DNA from: Candidatus Cloacimonadota bacterium
GTDB taxonomy: Bacteria; Muiribacteriota; UBA6191
NCBI GenBank assembly: GCA_023954715.1
Contig: JAGSHD010000019.1
Coordinates: forward strand, 1 to 64,000
Reading direction: 5' to 3'
Length of the DNA: 64,000 nucleotides
In this document: positions 1-9,764 of the stretch, in pieces
Layout: every line of letters starts with the position of its first letter
How positions within the stretch are numbered: the first letter of the stretch is position 1
The notes under the pieces: generated by a model
Databases searched by the model: none
Seen by the model: the letters and a program-made list of their open reading frames with translations, nothing else
Told to the model about the DNA's origin: nothing
Program-made: the position numbers and the translations under genes

Positions 1-3000
1 AATGGCGGAGCTATCATCTCAACCTCTATACACCAACACTCCCCTTTTGCTTATAAGCGAGCTACAAAGAGTGGTTATACTTTAATTGATCCAAACACCT
101 TTGGGCGAACACAATTTAACTATAAGATTCAAGCTGCTGATGAATTAAAAGATGCTCAAACTACCTGCTCAACGGACAATGCTCAAGTATGTGATACTTA
201 CCAACTAATTAATATTTGTCGCTCAGGTGGCGGTACTGATTTAAATGATGATTTTTATTTTGCCTCTAATCCTTATTATAATAATGTAGAGTCTAAACAA
301 TATCTTACTTATCCTATGGTTAAGTTAAACAAGACGGATTGTTTTGCACCGGATGATTTAGAGTATGACTTTATGAAGAGTCAATTTACTCCTGTTAAGG
401 TCACTGATTTAACGGGGACGATTAGAGATGTCCATAAATATGACGGATTCTACTATATTCAAAAAGACGGTGGAGTCTGGAAGAATGATAAAGCATGGTT
501 TGAAGGTGCAGACGTAACCAATAATAGTAATTTGGACAATACTAGTCAGTTTATTTTTAATAGAAATGGTTCATACAACTATTCATTTCTTACTTTTTCT
601 AGTTCTGCAATCAAGTATTATCATAATGTAAATAAGACCCTTAGTACCGGTTATCTATATACCAACTTAAAAGATCTAACCTTTTTTAATAAAAACTCTA
701 GTTCTAATCAAGGCCTTGCATTGTATGATACAGATAAAGTGCGAAATACAACTTATTATGGTAGCCCTGCTGATAATGAGATCTCTTTGGACGGAAAAAT
801 GACTTCGGTTTCAGCAGATTTAGTAACCTCATCAGATAGTTTTAATGGATATCACTATTCCAAAGGTGATGATATAACTTGGGCACTTGCAAAAACCCAT
901 TGTGAGGCTAAAACTAACCGAAACATGGTGTCTATCCATTCACAAGATCAGTGGACTTTTATTGATGGAAATTACGCAAACTCTAACGCTTGGGTCGGCT
1001 ACAAAGACAATGGTAATGCAGACTACGATTATCTGTATACAGATGGCTCTCCTTTTGATTTTTATAAATGGAAAGATAGTAACCATCCCAATAGTACTAG
1101 TAACCAATGCGCCCGATTTAACAATTCTCACCTGATTGAAGATAAAAGTTGTACCGGTACTGAAGTTGCTTTTTGTATGGAACCATTACAGAAATTTCAA
1201 AAGCGATACGAACATGAAGCAGTCGTACATGGAAGTGAGATGTATGTAATTGGCGGTACTGACAATACCAATTACTTTAACGATGTTTGGAGCTCCACTG
1301 ATGGAGAAACTTGGACTAAGAAAGGATATTCAAAAGATCCTTATTTAAAACTACAGATTAATTCTAATGACATTAATGGGGCAACAAAGTTTTTCGACAG
1401 CTCCGGGAATAATCATCGAGTCAACAATAATAATACTGTTACCCATTCAATCGACCAAAAGGAACTTTCAAATACTAGCTACTTTTTTGATAGTAGCAAC
1501 AGATATCTAACCATTTCTGATAGTGATGATTTTACCTTTGGCACAGGAGATTTTACTATAGAAATGTGGCTACACCCCAAAGAAGTTTCAGATACTACAT
1601 ATAGAGAACAATATAGTCACTATGGAGGTTCAAATTATATAATTCGAACATATATTCGTGAGGATAATTTTTACTTTCAAGTTAGAAATGGTTCGGGTGC
1701 AGACAAAGTTTTTATATCAACTAGTGCGCCAACAAAAGATGTATGGACACATGTTGCCATAGTTAAAAAAGGTAATAATTATACTATCTACTTTAATGGA
1801 GCCATTAAAACAACACAGACAAACGCCTATAACCTTCCTAATATCTCCAGTACACTATATTTCGGATGGAATTACGATGGTTATGCTGACGAAATCCGTA
1901 TTAGCAAAGGTATAGCTCGATATAATAATGCTTTCCCTAAACCAACTAGAAAACCAGGCCACATCTTTCAAAAACAATCCTCCCACCAAGCCGTCTCCTT
2001 TGGCGGAAATATCTGGGTTTTTGGGGGTACAAATGGTACAACTAATAGTGAAATCTGGTCTTCAACCGATGGTCAAAACTGGGCATTTCGAGGATACGGT
2101 CCTTGGGGAAATATCAAACAGCATCAAGTTATTGAATTTAACAGTAAACTTTGGTTAATCGGTGGAGCTGATATGCCCGCAGATTATATATGGAGTTCTT
2201 CAGATGGTGTTACTTGGACACAAGAGACTCTTACGGGTACTACAATATCTAAAAGAGAAGAGCATCGCTTAGTCACACATAACGATGGCTCTGGAGAAAA
2301 ACTCTACATTCTCGGGGGGCACAACGGTACAGCCTATACAAATGATATCTTTAGATCTTCAAATGGTACTGCTTGGTCAAAGATAGCTAATGCTCCTTGG
2401 AGTATACGAAACAGGCATGTGGCACTCAGTTACGATGATGGTGACAACGCTAGAATCATCGTTACCGGTGGTACCAACGGATCCGCATCCAATAATGAAA
2501 TTTGGTCTAGCTATGACGGTATTACTTGGTATGATCACGGTACTTCAAGTGGTTATGGTGTACGACTAGATATGGAAGCCGTAGTCCTAAACGATTTAGT
2601 CTATACTATCGGAGGTAGCATTCAAAACCAAGCTACTAACAATAACGAAGTTTATTCATCGTCTTTCGAAAATCTTAGTGTCCGAAAACTTGCTGAGCGG
2701 AACTACTATAACGGTGAGTCAAAACCAAATACTTACTTTGTCATGTCCTATTCACAAGATAATGGTGGCGATGGATATACTCATGTTAGATATTATAAAT
2801 CAGATGCAACAAGCGTTGATAAAGGCAAAGACTTTAAAATTATAGATGGAGACAAAGGTAGAAATCTACTTTGCCCTGGAGAAGGTGCTTGTTATGTTAC
2901 CGATACAGGTGGAGGTTTTCATTCTATTTATGCAGATACTAGCTCCGCATATGACCCTACATGGTCATTAAATAAAAACGTATCTGCTTTATTAGGACTA

Positions 3001-3318
3001 AACATTAGTACCAAGTCTATCATTCACATGGCAGCCACAACAGCAAGTGGTGCTAAAACCCTCTACCTCTTAGATACTGACGGACAAGTTTATAGTCTGG
3101 GTCTAAATTCAGATGGTAAAGCTACTGCTACACTGACTGCAATGGATATGGGACAAGCAATAACTGGTGGAGGCACTTATAGTTATAGCAGCGGTCGCAT
3201 CACCTTAGTAGATGGCAAAGATGATGAAATTATCATCACCGGAAGAGCTAACAATATCGTTATAAAAAGAAACCAACGAACGGGTAAATTTGCCTGCTGT
3301 ACCCAAGGCTTAGAGTAA
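1..3318 (+). CDS. Giant mosaic surface protein, 5'-truncated (C-type lectin, LamG-like, Kelch segments)
   Basis: The reading frame is open from the first base, so the N-terminus lies outside the window and the Met at 316 is internal. About 1105 residues are visible. A C-type-lectin-like segment at 840-1185 shows WVGYKD, EDKSC and FCMEP. A single Kelch-like blade follows (1201-1335, VIGGTDN and WSSTDGETW). A LamG/concanavalin-like segment (about 1340-1930) has FTIEMWLHP, WTHVAIVKKG and DEIRISKGIARY. Several more Kelch-type blades (1970-2680) repeat IWSSxDG and GGxNGT. The C-terminal third has no family I recognise. Such modules bind glycans or proteins, so an extracellular adhesin is likely. 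No anchor is seen at the C-terminus. It is convergent with a prepilin cluster, so a pilus-associated adhesin is possible but unproven. Confidence 0.85.
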   Translation, partial: NGGAIISTSIHQHSPFAYKRATKSGYTLIDPNTFGRTQFNYKIQAADELKDAQTTCSTDNAQVCDTYQLINICRSGGGTDLNDDFYFASNPYYNNVESKQYLTYPMVKLNKTDCFAPDDLEYDFMKSQFTPVKVTDLTGTIRDVHKYDGFYYIQKDGGVWKNDKAWFEGADVTNNSNLDNTSQFIFNRNGSYNYSFLTFSSSAIKYYHNVNKTLSTGYLYTNLKDLTFFNKNSSSNQGLALYDTDKVRNTTYYGSPADNEISLDGKMTSVSADLVTSSDSFNGYHYSKGDDITWALAKTHCEAKTNRNMVSIHSQDQWTFIDGNYANSNAWVGYKDNGNADYDYLYTDGSPFDFYKWKDSNHPNSTSNQCARFNNSHLIEDKSCTGTEVAFCMEPLQKFQKRYEHEAVVHGSEMYVIGGTDNTNYFNDVWSSTDGETWTKKGYSKDPYLKLQINSNDINGATKFFDSSGNNHRVNNNNTVTHSIDQKELSNTSYFFDSSNRYLTISDSDDFTFGTGDFTIEMWLHPKEVSDTTYREQYSHYGGSNYIIRTYIREDNFYFQVRNGSGADKVFISTSAPTKDVWTHVAIVKKGNNYTIYFNGAIKTTQTNAYNLPNISSTLYFGWNYDGYADEIRISKGIARYNNAFPKPTRKPGHIFQKQSSHQAVSFGGNIWVFGGTNGTTNSEIWSSTDGQNWAFRGYGPWGNIKQHQVIEFNSKLWLIGGADMPADYIWSSSDGVTWTQETLTGTTISKREEHRLVTHNDGSGEKLYILGGHNGTAYTNDIFRSSNGTAWSKIANAPWSIRNRHVALSYDDGDNARIIVTGGTNGSASNNEIWSSYDGITWYDHGTSSGYGVRLDMEAVVLNDLVYTIGGSIQNQATNNNEVYSSSFENLSVRKLAERNYYNGESKPNTYFVMSYSQDNGGDGYTHVRYYKSDATSVDKGKDFKIIDGDKGRNLLCPGEGACYVTDTGGGFHSIYADTSSAYDPTWSLNKNVSALLGLNISTKSIIHMAATTASGAKTLYLLDTDGQVYSLGLNSDGKATATLTAMDMGQAITGGGTYSYSSGRITLVDGKDDEIIITGRANNIVIKRNQRTGKFACCTQGLE

Positions 3319-3400
3319 GCTTCAACAACAATCCAAACTACTATAAACTCTTACTTTTCAATTGAGTAGAAGACTCTCCAATTGACAATAAACAATCAAT

Positions 3401-3895
3401 TTAGTATTTGAATTTCATAAATTCAAGAACAACACTATTGCCTTTTTTCTTGGTCAACTTGGAAGTCCATTTAACTTCTACCTTGACCCCGAGTGAGTCT
3501 AAACTACCCTCTGGAGCCTCGATCGTAATGTATCTATTAAAAATGTCATATTGAGATTTTGGTTCATACTCTATTTGAGTATCTCCCGCAGTAAAGCTTT
3601 GAACAGGCTCTTCTTTAAAAGTAATCACACCATCATCTTTTGAACCACCTGGGATAAACGCATCTTGATAAGAATGAACTTGACGTAGCTCACGATAGGG
3701 AAGAGCCTTCAACCACTCACTCGCTTCAGTTGCTAAAGAAAAAGCAATCGTTTCCTCTTCAACACTTGCAACCGACCGGTTTGCTTGTGAAATCATATTA
3801 ATAATCGGAATAATAGCAACAGCAACAATAAGAGATGCAATGACAATTTCAATGAGTGTGAACCCATTGCGTTTTAAAGAAATAGCTTTAAACAA
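3401..3895 (-). CDS. Type IV prepilin-like protein (PilV/pseudopilin type)
   Basis: The 164-residue protein has a class III prepilin signal: a short basic leader ending in Gly, then FTLIE, then about 20 hydrophobic residues (VIASLIVAVAIIPIINMI). This is the site for PilD-type peptidase cleavage and N-methylation. The rest (VEVKWTSK near the end) fits a minor pilin or type II secretion pseudopilin. The only start giving a normal 11-residue leader is TTG at 3895, four bases after the upstream stop, with AAGAGAT upstream. It is the last gene of the leftward cluster that also holds a PilX-like protein, so a minor pilin is more likely than a GspI/J homologue. The exact subclass is not resolved. 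Confidence 0.85.
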   Translation of the reverse strand: MFKAISLKRNGFTLIEIVIASLIVAVAIIPIINMISQANRSVASVEEETIAFSLATEASEWLKALPYRELRQVHSYQDAFIPGGSKDDGVITFKEEPVQSFTAGDTQIEYEPKSQYDIFNRYITIEAPEGSLDSLGVKVEVKWTSKLTKKKGNSVVLEFMKFKY

Positions 3896-3899
3896 TGTA

Positions 3900-4697
3900 T
3901 CAATCTCTTTTTAGTTCAAAACTCGTTTTATAGTCTAATTTATAACCAAGCCTAGTTGCACCAGAAGTAAACTTTTTTAAGTCATTAGCTAGATCAGTAC
4001 GTGATTCGTATCGCAAACTATGTTTCATTTTACCTGATGTAAAGTAACCTTTTACGATATCAAACTTCATATCAAATGATAATTTTACTAGACCTTTATA
4101 ATTAATTTTACGAGTTTTATCGATTTTACCGACAAAGTTACCAATTATTTTAGCATAACCATCTACAATAGAAACTAATTGAAACTTTCCAAAAACAGGA
4201 ACAGCTCCTCTTTTACCTAAATTGAAAAAATACTTGTATTTTGCTTTCCATGTATCTCCACTACGTAGAGCTTTTTTAGGAAACACTATGTTCATATTCA
4301 TCAAATCATCTCGACGAAAATCTTTTGAACCTACGATTTGAACATTCCCTTTATGTTTGTCCAACAAGTACTCGTAATTTGCTAGTTTCAAAAGCTCTGG
4401 TGAAACTTTATTATCTTCATTACCATTCAGTGACAAATTGTTAACAACTATCTTTTTAGAGATTCTTGTTTTTCCTTCAAAGTTCTCTTCAGTCACTTTT
4501 TCGTGGGATACCCCATCACTGATAGCATGAAGTCGATGTATTTCGTCCATGTCCGTATGCACTACACGATATTCATTTTTAAAATTAAATTGCAACTCGT
4601 TAGAAGAATCTCTTTTATACTCTAATCGAACTTGACGAGCTGAATATACTGTTGACAACAGGATACACGGTAAAAAAATATATTTTATTAGAAACAT
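3900..4697 (-). CDS. Secreted protein of unknown function
   Basis: 265 residues with a clear Sec signal peptide (IKYIFLPCILLSTVYSA, cleavage after about residue 19). The mature part is basic, rich in Lys, Tyr and beta-type alternation, and contains GDTWKAKYKYFF, reminiscent of DUF6263-like secreted proteins. I cannot confirm that family. AGAGG lies just upstream of the ATG. It sits between the PilX-like gene and the prepilin, four bases before the latter, so it is probably co-transcribed with pilus genes. A periplasmic or outer-membrane-associated role is an inference from the signal peptide only. Confidence 0.75.
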   Translation of the reverse strand: MFLIKYIFLPCILLSTVYSARQVRLEYKRDSSNELQFNFKNEYRVVHTDMDEIHRLHAISDGVSHEKVTEENFEGKTRISKKIVVNNLSLNGNEDNKVSPELLKLANYEYLLDKHKGNVQIVGSKDFRRDDLMNMNIVFPKKALRSGDTWKAKYKYFFNLGKRGAVPVFGKFQLVSIVDGYAKIIGNFVGKIDKTRKINYKGLVKLSFDMKFDIVKGYFTSGKMKHSLRYESRTDLANDLKKFTSGATRLGYKLDYKTSFELKRD

Positions 4698-4793
4698 CGT
4701 AACCTCTGTTTATTCTTAAAAACTTAACTACTTATAATATTATACTCAAACTAGAATACTTTGTCCTCATTTGTTTAATATGACAACAATAGT

Positions 4794-6710
4794 TTACTTT
4801 TCTGCTTTTTTCACTTCAAGTTTTTGCCGTTCTTGATTGTCAATTTTATAGTAATGAATCGGGTAAGCCATAGACAGATGAAAATAATCTGAGGCAAAAC
4901 TCGAATCAAATTTAATTCGACTGCCTTCTGGCAAATCATTTACTGACAGTTCATCTAAGCTTAAGCCACCGTTTATCTCAAATACATTAGAACTCGCACC
5001 GGCGTTGAGAGTTACTGTTTGACTCCCGGCTCCAAGTTTGTGACCCATCAAGTAGGCATCAACTACGATATCACTTTCAAAAATAAAGTCTGATTTTACC
5101 CCTCTTGTGACAATAATTAATTGGTCATTAAGAGACATTCTTCTGATATTGGCTGAAATCCTAATCCCGTTTAATGCTAAAATCACTCCCTTACCTTGAT
5201 AAGTAATATCTTGATTAAAATCAATTTCTCCTACAACAACCATGACCCCATCTACCTTAATAGTAGCAGACCCATCAACATACTCGATCATTTGCTCTTG
5301 TTTAAAATTTTGCCATGCACTTCTACTAGCAGACTTTGTATAGACATAGGAGTATTGATTGCTCTTGCGATATGGGGTGAAGTTTAGTTTATCTTGCTCT
5401 AATTCAAGTCCACTACGAGCAACTCCATCACCCTCAACTGTTTCATATAAAGGTAAACCTCCATTGTTTAACAGTGATATCATATTTCTTTGATTACTTT
5501 TCCAAGCAAACGCATAACCACTAGACTGAGTTTTTCGAGGTAATATATTACCAGGGTATTCATTGGATGCACTAAATTTTAATTGCCGTAGAACGTTTCC
5601 TTCTATTCCAACAAATTCTCCTGCTTCAGCTTCAATCCCTAGATTTAAAGCCTCTGAATTACGTTCATAGTTTGACTCTAGACTAACTTTTATATAATTT
5701 GAGTCTGATTCTCGCAAATATTTACGAATTGCTCCTCGAAGGGCAGACCTATATTGATTTTTTTCTACGTCCCCCATCGATGCATAATTACCAGTTAAAA
5801 CGTATGTTCTTTCAAGTTTTGGATCCCAGATCAAACTGTCAACAAACAAATCAGAGTCGATCAATTTTTTGTCACTACCTTCGATCAACTGATCTCCTTC
5901 TTTGATCATAGCAACATAAACCCCTGAGCCATCATCTCTAAATCCTTCGGCTTTCATAAACTCTTTTTCAGCGGTGCTCAAAAAACTTGGCCGTAGGACT
6001 TGGGTGGTAGATTCCCACGTTTTTCTTTCATCAGTACCTAGATATATTCTTCCGACTTTACCAGGAGCAATCGTCAAATTATTTGATGTATCTGCTCGAG
6101 ACTCAGTGGGGACAGTACGATGTTTGATAAACAGACCATAATTAGTATGGCTAGATGGTCCCGTGAGTTTAACATATCGAAAATTTCGTCTACCGGTTAC
6201 TTGGCGTATTGTTGGCTTACCAGAACGAAATCCACCACCATACATTTTAATTGTTGCAACTAACTCTATTATCCCTATTTTTTCATTAGGATCCATAAAT
6301 CCATCGGGAATTGTTTCTCCTGATTTTAAAACCACAGCCTTTGCCATTATTTTAATATCTTTAGCCTCAACTCCAGAGTCACTTAAAGATCCAAGGTTCA
6401 TAGCACTTAATGATAACTCGAGCGGAATATGAATTTTACTAGCAAATATGGCGTCAATCAGATCAGGTCTATCTTGTAACTTTAAAAAAGCCTCTTCGAG
6501 GGCCGACTCAGCGACAAAATAAACAGTCTCTCCATAAAACATCCTACGAGAGGACATTTTACTATGTCTAGTAGTATAACTATAAATTGCAGCGATACCC
6601 CCGACAATTGCAATCACAAACACAGCTATAAAAATAACTACGCCTTTTTTAGGGGAAGCTTTTTTAGCTCTATCTAAAAATCGAAACCTATTTTGAGGGA
6701 TTGTAAACAC
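4794..6710 (-). CDS. PilX-like membrane-anchored type IV pilus accessory protein
   Basis: 638 residues. A basic N-terminus is followed by one hydrophobic helix (residues 24-46, VVIFIAVFVIAIVGGIAAIY). Then come ARG/SER-rich residues and FYGETVYFVAESALEEAFLKL, the pattern of PilX N-terminal domains, where the helix-E-AES segment follows the transmembrane part. The large remainder is predicted extracytoplasmic and ends in beta-rich sequence like the polymer-forming C-termini of PilX-type proteins. The start is GTG at 6710, overlapping the previous gene by 23 bases, with only a weak AAAGG upstream. No later ATG precedes the helix, so GTG is preferred. Together with the downstream prepilin it suggests a minor-pilin set. 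Confidence 0.65.
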   Translation of the reverse strand: MFTIPQNRFRFLDRAKKASPKKGVVIFIAVFVIAIVGGIAAIYSYTTRHSKMSSRRMFYGETVYFVAESALEEAFLKLQDRPDLIDAIFASKIHIPLELSLSAMNLGSLSDSGVEAKDIKIMAKAVVLKSGETIPDGFMDPNEKIGIIELVATIKMYGGGFRSGKPTIRQVTGRRNFRYVKLTGPSSHTNYGLFIKHRTVPTESRADTSNNLTIAPGKVGRIYLGTDERKTWESTTQVLRPSFLSTAEKEFMKAEGFRDDGSGVYVAMIKEGDQLIEGSDKKLIDSDLFVDSLIWDPKLERTYVLTGNYASMGDVEKNQYRSALRGAIRKYLRESDSNYIKVSLESNYERNSEALNLGIEAEAGEFVGIEGNVLRQLKFSASNEYPGNILPRKTQSSGYAFAWKSNQRNMISLLNNGGLPLYETVEGDGVARSGLELEQDKLNFTPYRKSNQYSYVYTKSASRSAWQNFKQEQMIEYVDGSATIKVDGVMVVVGEIDFNQDITYQGKGVILALNGIRISANIRRMSLNDQLIIVTRGVKSDFIFESDIVVDAYLMGHKLGAGSQTVTLNAGASSNVFEINGGLSLDELSVNDLPEGSRIKFDSSFASDYFHLSMAYPIHYYKIDNQERQKLEVKKAEK

Positions 6711-7464
6711 CTTTAAACAAAACCTTGCCTTGACTAAATTTTAGCTGTTGTACACGAACCTTTGTTTGTTGTTCAACTTTTTTAATGTGCTGATCTAATT
6801 GGAGAGTCTCTGGTAATTTTTTACTAATCTCAACCAAAAAGAAATCGGGAAGTTTTACATTACCAATAAGTAACTCTTTTACTTGTAAGTTTCTAAGGCC
6901 ATTATCGTAATCAACATCAGCTTTAAGTTTTATATTTAAAATTTCAGCACTTAACAAAGCTTCTTCGACCAATGGATGGGTATCTTTTGGTATATAAGGA
7001 AACAATACTTTAGCCTCAACCGAAGCCATCAAATCAAAGGCCCCAGGGGTAAATTGTACATCATACTTTTTAACTTCCCACTTATAGAACTCTGTCATAA
7101 AACCAGATAAAAACTCTTTTCGACTCAATTCGATCACTAAGTCTTGATCTTTTTTATTTAAATCCTGGGTAATATTTGTTAATTGGATCGACTTTTGAGT
7201 AAAACTATCAAAAGCATCTCCATCTAACTCTTGATCTGGGATATCAAAAGGAATACTTGAACTAAAAACACCAACTATCATTTTTCCGGTAGATCGAAAA
7301 CCATCTTTATGACTTTCAATAAATCTTGCTGGGTTGGTATATGCATCATACCCTATGTAACCAACAACACTAAAAATCCCTACAAAAATTATAGATGCAA
7401 TTAAGCTCAATATAAACAGAATACCTAAGCATCCTATTCCTGATTTTTTTTGTTTTTTTGCCAC
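6688..7464 (-). CDS. Single-pass membrane protein of unknown function
   Basis: 258 residues. A Lys-rich start (MAKKQKKSG) precedes a long hydrophobic helix (residues 13-40, CLGILFILSLIASIIFVGIF). A roughly 215-residue domain follows, likely exported, ending in VRVQQLKFSQGKVLFKG, which resembles the repeated beta-strand style of LptA/AsmA-like or DUF2993-type proteins. That likeness is weak. GAGG is seven bases before the ATG. It lies between tsaB and the PilX-like gene and overlaps the latter by 23 bases, so the two are probably translated together. Confidence 0.7.
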   Translation of the reverse strand: MAKKQKKSGIGCLGILFILSLIASIIFVGIFSVVGYIGYDAYTNPARFIESHKDGFRSTGKMIVGVFSSSIPFDIPDQELDGDAFDSFTQKSIQLTNITQDLNKKDQDLVIELSRKEFLSGFMTEFYKWEVKKYDVQFTPGAFDLMASVEAKVLFPYIPKDTHPLVEEALLSAEILNIKLKADVDYDNGLRNLQVKELLIGNVKLPDFFLVEISKKLPETLQLDQHIKKVEQQTKVRVQQLKFSQGKVLFKGVYNPSK

Positions 7465-7500
7465 TTTGTTCCTCTAACTACTGATTATCAACAATATCCG

Positions 7501-8106
7501 TTAAATTAATCCCATTTTTTTATCTCTAGCTATCTCAGCTGTGGATTTTTTTAAATACAATGGAGATGTCTCTTTGCTATAGTAGTTTTTTTGTACTAAT
7601 TTCTTTAAAATATCTTCGTCAAAATCATTCAAAGAAGTAAACTCTTCTCTACAATATTTTTGAACTCCCATATAATAAGCCTGCTGCATATTTGGCAGTT
7701 CTTTGGAAGAAACAACCTGATAGTCCCAAGCTAACTCTGATCTATTAGCTAAGAAATAGTCCCCCTGAAAAGCATTAAGCAAAAAATGATCTTGTGAAGT
7801 AGCATTAACTTGAGTATGCATTACATCAAAACTTGTAAACGAATAAACCTCAACCTCTGGATCTAAAGCAAAGGTCATAGCTGTTACATATCCCATCTTT
7901 ATACCAGTGAAAGACCCCGGTCCTCGATTAAAAAAGACTCTCTTTATATCATCACAAGATTTAGAGCCTTTTACCAACTCGTCTTCAAGTATTTTTAACA
8001 AAGAGTGTGCACACGATTTATCTAAACTTAAGTAATTAAAGTCATAGCCATGATCGATCAAGGTCAAGCGTAAGCCTTGACTTACTGTATCAATTACTAA
8101 GTCCAT
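7501..8106 (-). CDS. tsaB: TsaB, tRNA threonylcarbamoyladenosine biosynthesis protein
   Basis: 201 residues, a usual length for short TsaB proteins (about 200-230). It starts with an ASKHA-type strand (LVIDTVSQGLRLTLID) and carries the family signature RGPGSFTGIKMG at about residues 61-72. TsaB scaffolds TsaD in the cytoplasmic complex that transfers threonylcarbamoyl to A37 of ANN-decoding tRNAs. TsaC, TsaD and TsaE are not in this window. The gene begins six bases after the stop of the EcsC-like gene and has no strong Shine-Dalgarno of its own, so it probably depends on coupling. The C-terminal half is less conserved and shorter than in E. coli TsaB. Confidence 0.9.
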   Translation of the reverse strand: MDLVIDTVSQGLRLTLIDHGYDFNYLSLDKSCAHSLLKILEDELVKGSKSCDDIKRVFFNRGPGSFTGIKMGYVTAMTFALDPEVEVYSFTSFDVMHTQVNATSQDHFLLNAFQGDYFLANRSELAWDYQVVSSKELPNMQQAYYMGVQKYCREEFTSLNDFDEDILKKLVQKNYYSKETSPLYLKKSTAEIARDKKMGLI

Positions 8107-8112
8107 TTAAGT

Positions 8113-9150
8113 CTATGCCCCTTCTTCAACTTGTTTTTTTATTGCGTTTACATCAGAAGGTGTTAAACCAAATGCACGGGTTATAAAGTCGATATATCCA
8201 CGTTGTCTATTATGAGGGGAGCTTGGCATAATCTGTAAACCTTGACGTAAAACATATTTTTTATCTTCGTCCGTCATAGCTTTAATATCTTTCATGGCAA
8301 TAGGATTTATCTCATCCTTTTCTAGCTCATCGGTCCAGGCCTTTTTCTCATCTTCAGAGTAACCAAAGATCTCTAGGTTAGAGTTTATTGCCTCTTTTTG
8401 AGCATCAGAAATAGAGCTGCCCATTTTTATGATATTTATCATCATTTGCATAGTCGTTCGATTCGTTACTTCCATATTAGAGGATGATTGACCATGTACT
8501 CGAATAAACTCCGCTTTATTTTCAAAGTATTTTATTCCAAGAGCCCCTACACTTCGTGTCCCGAGGTAATTTACTCCTCCACTCAAAGCGATCCCTATTC
8601 CAGGAATAAATGAGATCATTTTCTTTTTGAAAAATTTGATGCCTAACTGTACACCAATTCTGATCATAATTTTTTTGGATATTTGATCAAATTGAAACTG
8701 TTGAACTTCTTCAAGAACTTCTTTCGCAAAAGCATTGTTGTCTTTATCTCTAGATAAAAAAACCAAAAATGAAATAACATCCTTTTTTCTTTGCCCTAAA
8801 TTTTCATCCTTATCAAATAAAAATGAAAACTGTAGCAACATGCCAAGCTCTTCTCGTAGTGTTAAACAAAAATCACCAATCAAACTAGCAATCATAGCCG
8901 TCCAGCCAATCCCTGGTAGTAAATCTGGTAATGCTGCCGCTCCGCCTATCACGGCTGTTTTTTGAGAAGTCTGTTTAATTACTTCATCTGCTAATGCTTT
9001 TTCATTTAGAGTAGTAAACTCTTTTCTTAGTTTTTGAACTTCTTCTTCTTTGTCATCTATAGTTTCAAATACCTTTAAAAAAACATCCCCAACTTTTTCT
9101 TCTAGTTGCTTTTCGATATCTTCCCACGGAATTGATGGTAATTTAAACAT
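8113..9150 (-). CDS. EcsC-like family protein
   Basis: 345 residues from ATG at 9150, which has GGAG six bases upstream. A TTG four codons earlier overlaps that ribosome site and is rejected. Two Gly-rich hydrophobic segments stand out: AALPDLLPGIGWTAMIASLIGD (about residues 71-92) and ISFIPGIGIALSGGVNYLGTRSVGALG (about 180-206). These spaced PGIG hairpins are typical of EcsC/DUF697-like proteins, which associate with membranes and often sit beside GTPases or transport genes. A coiled-coil start (EEKVGDVF... KLRKEF) and a C-terminal helical domain complete it. The function of this family is poorly known. It is in the dprA-tsaB transcription unit. Confidence 0.6.
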   Translation of the reverse strand: MFKLPSIPWEDIEKQLEEKVGDVFLKVFETIDDKEEEVQKLRKEFTTLNEKALADEVIKQTSQKTAVIGGAAALPDLLPGIGWTAMIASLIGDFCLTLREELGMLLQFSFLFDKDENLGQRKKDVISFLVFLSRDKDNNAFAKEVLEEVQQFQFDQISKKIMIRIGVQLGIKFFKKKMISFIPGIGIALSGGVNYLGTRSVGALGIKYFENKAEFIRVHGQSSSNMEVTNRTTMQMMINIIKMGSSISDAQKEAINSNLEIFGYSEDEKKAWTDELEKDEINPIAMKDIKAMTDEDKKYVLRQGLQIMPSSPHNRQRGYIDFITRAFGLTPSDVNAIKKQVEEGA

Positions 9151-9228
9151 AATATTCTCCAATTTCTTTAAGTCGTATAACAGGCTTTGAATCGACTTGA
9201 TTGGCTCATTTTTTTGAACCGAGAGTTT

Positions 9229-9678
9229 TTAATTTAGATGTTGTTTTTTCTTTTCTTCTGATCCAGACATTATCTCTACACATTGGTATACATCTGGTCT
9301 ATAAGTACTAAGTAATTGCCAAAAATCACTATCTTCAGTCAACACAGTTTTGGTCTCAAAAAATCCGTAAATAAGACAATCTAAATCACTAGGGGATAAC
9401 AAGCCATAAATCTGCAAAGAATACAATTTTTTGGAAATATCAGGACCTAACTCGTATTGCTCTTCATCTGTTAAATGACGAAAAACATAATCTTTGGATT
9501 TAAACTGTGATTTATTTCTGTTAAGCAGCAAATTGTAAATAATAGTAAAAGCTTGCTCAATCTCACCTTCGCTGAGACCTTGATCTAATAACTTTTGAAC
9601 AAATTTTTCATCGATGTTGTTTTCGGACTCTAAAATATCCCTAACAAAGAAATCGATTATTTTTAAAAACTGATCCAT
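9229..9678 (-). CDS. smg: DUF494 / Smg-like protein
   Basis: 149 residues, about the size of E. coli Smg (157). Matching features are an N-terminal helical part with LLDQGLSEGEIEQAF, then the core HLTDEEQYELGPDISKKLYSLQIYGLL, which parallels the Smg segment around its YTPEE and LEQ elements. The second support is position: Smg is classically encoded next to DprA/Smf, and here it follows dprA on the same strand. GGAG lies five bases before ATG. The biochemical role of Smg is not established. A link with DprA in DNA uptake or recombination is an inference from neighbourhood. Confidence 0.75.
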   Translation of the reverse strand: MDQFLKIIDFFVRDILESENNIDEKFVQKLLDQGLSEGEIEQAFTIIYNLLLNRNKSQFKSKDYVFRHLTDEEQYELGPDISKKLYSLQIYGLLSPSDLDCLIYGFFETKTVLTEDSDFWQLLSTYRPDVYQCVEIMSGSEEKKKQHLN

Positions 9679-9764
9679 AAATTACTCCAACAAGTACAAT
9701 TAATTGTAAAACCCTCAATATATACACTTATAGCCTAATTTTCAATGGGTAAACCTAATCAAAA

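Noticed and set aside
840-1185. C-type lectin fold as a possible diversity-generating-retroelement target
   Set aside because: The domain is internal, and no reverse transcriptase or template repeat is visible in the window.
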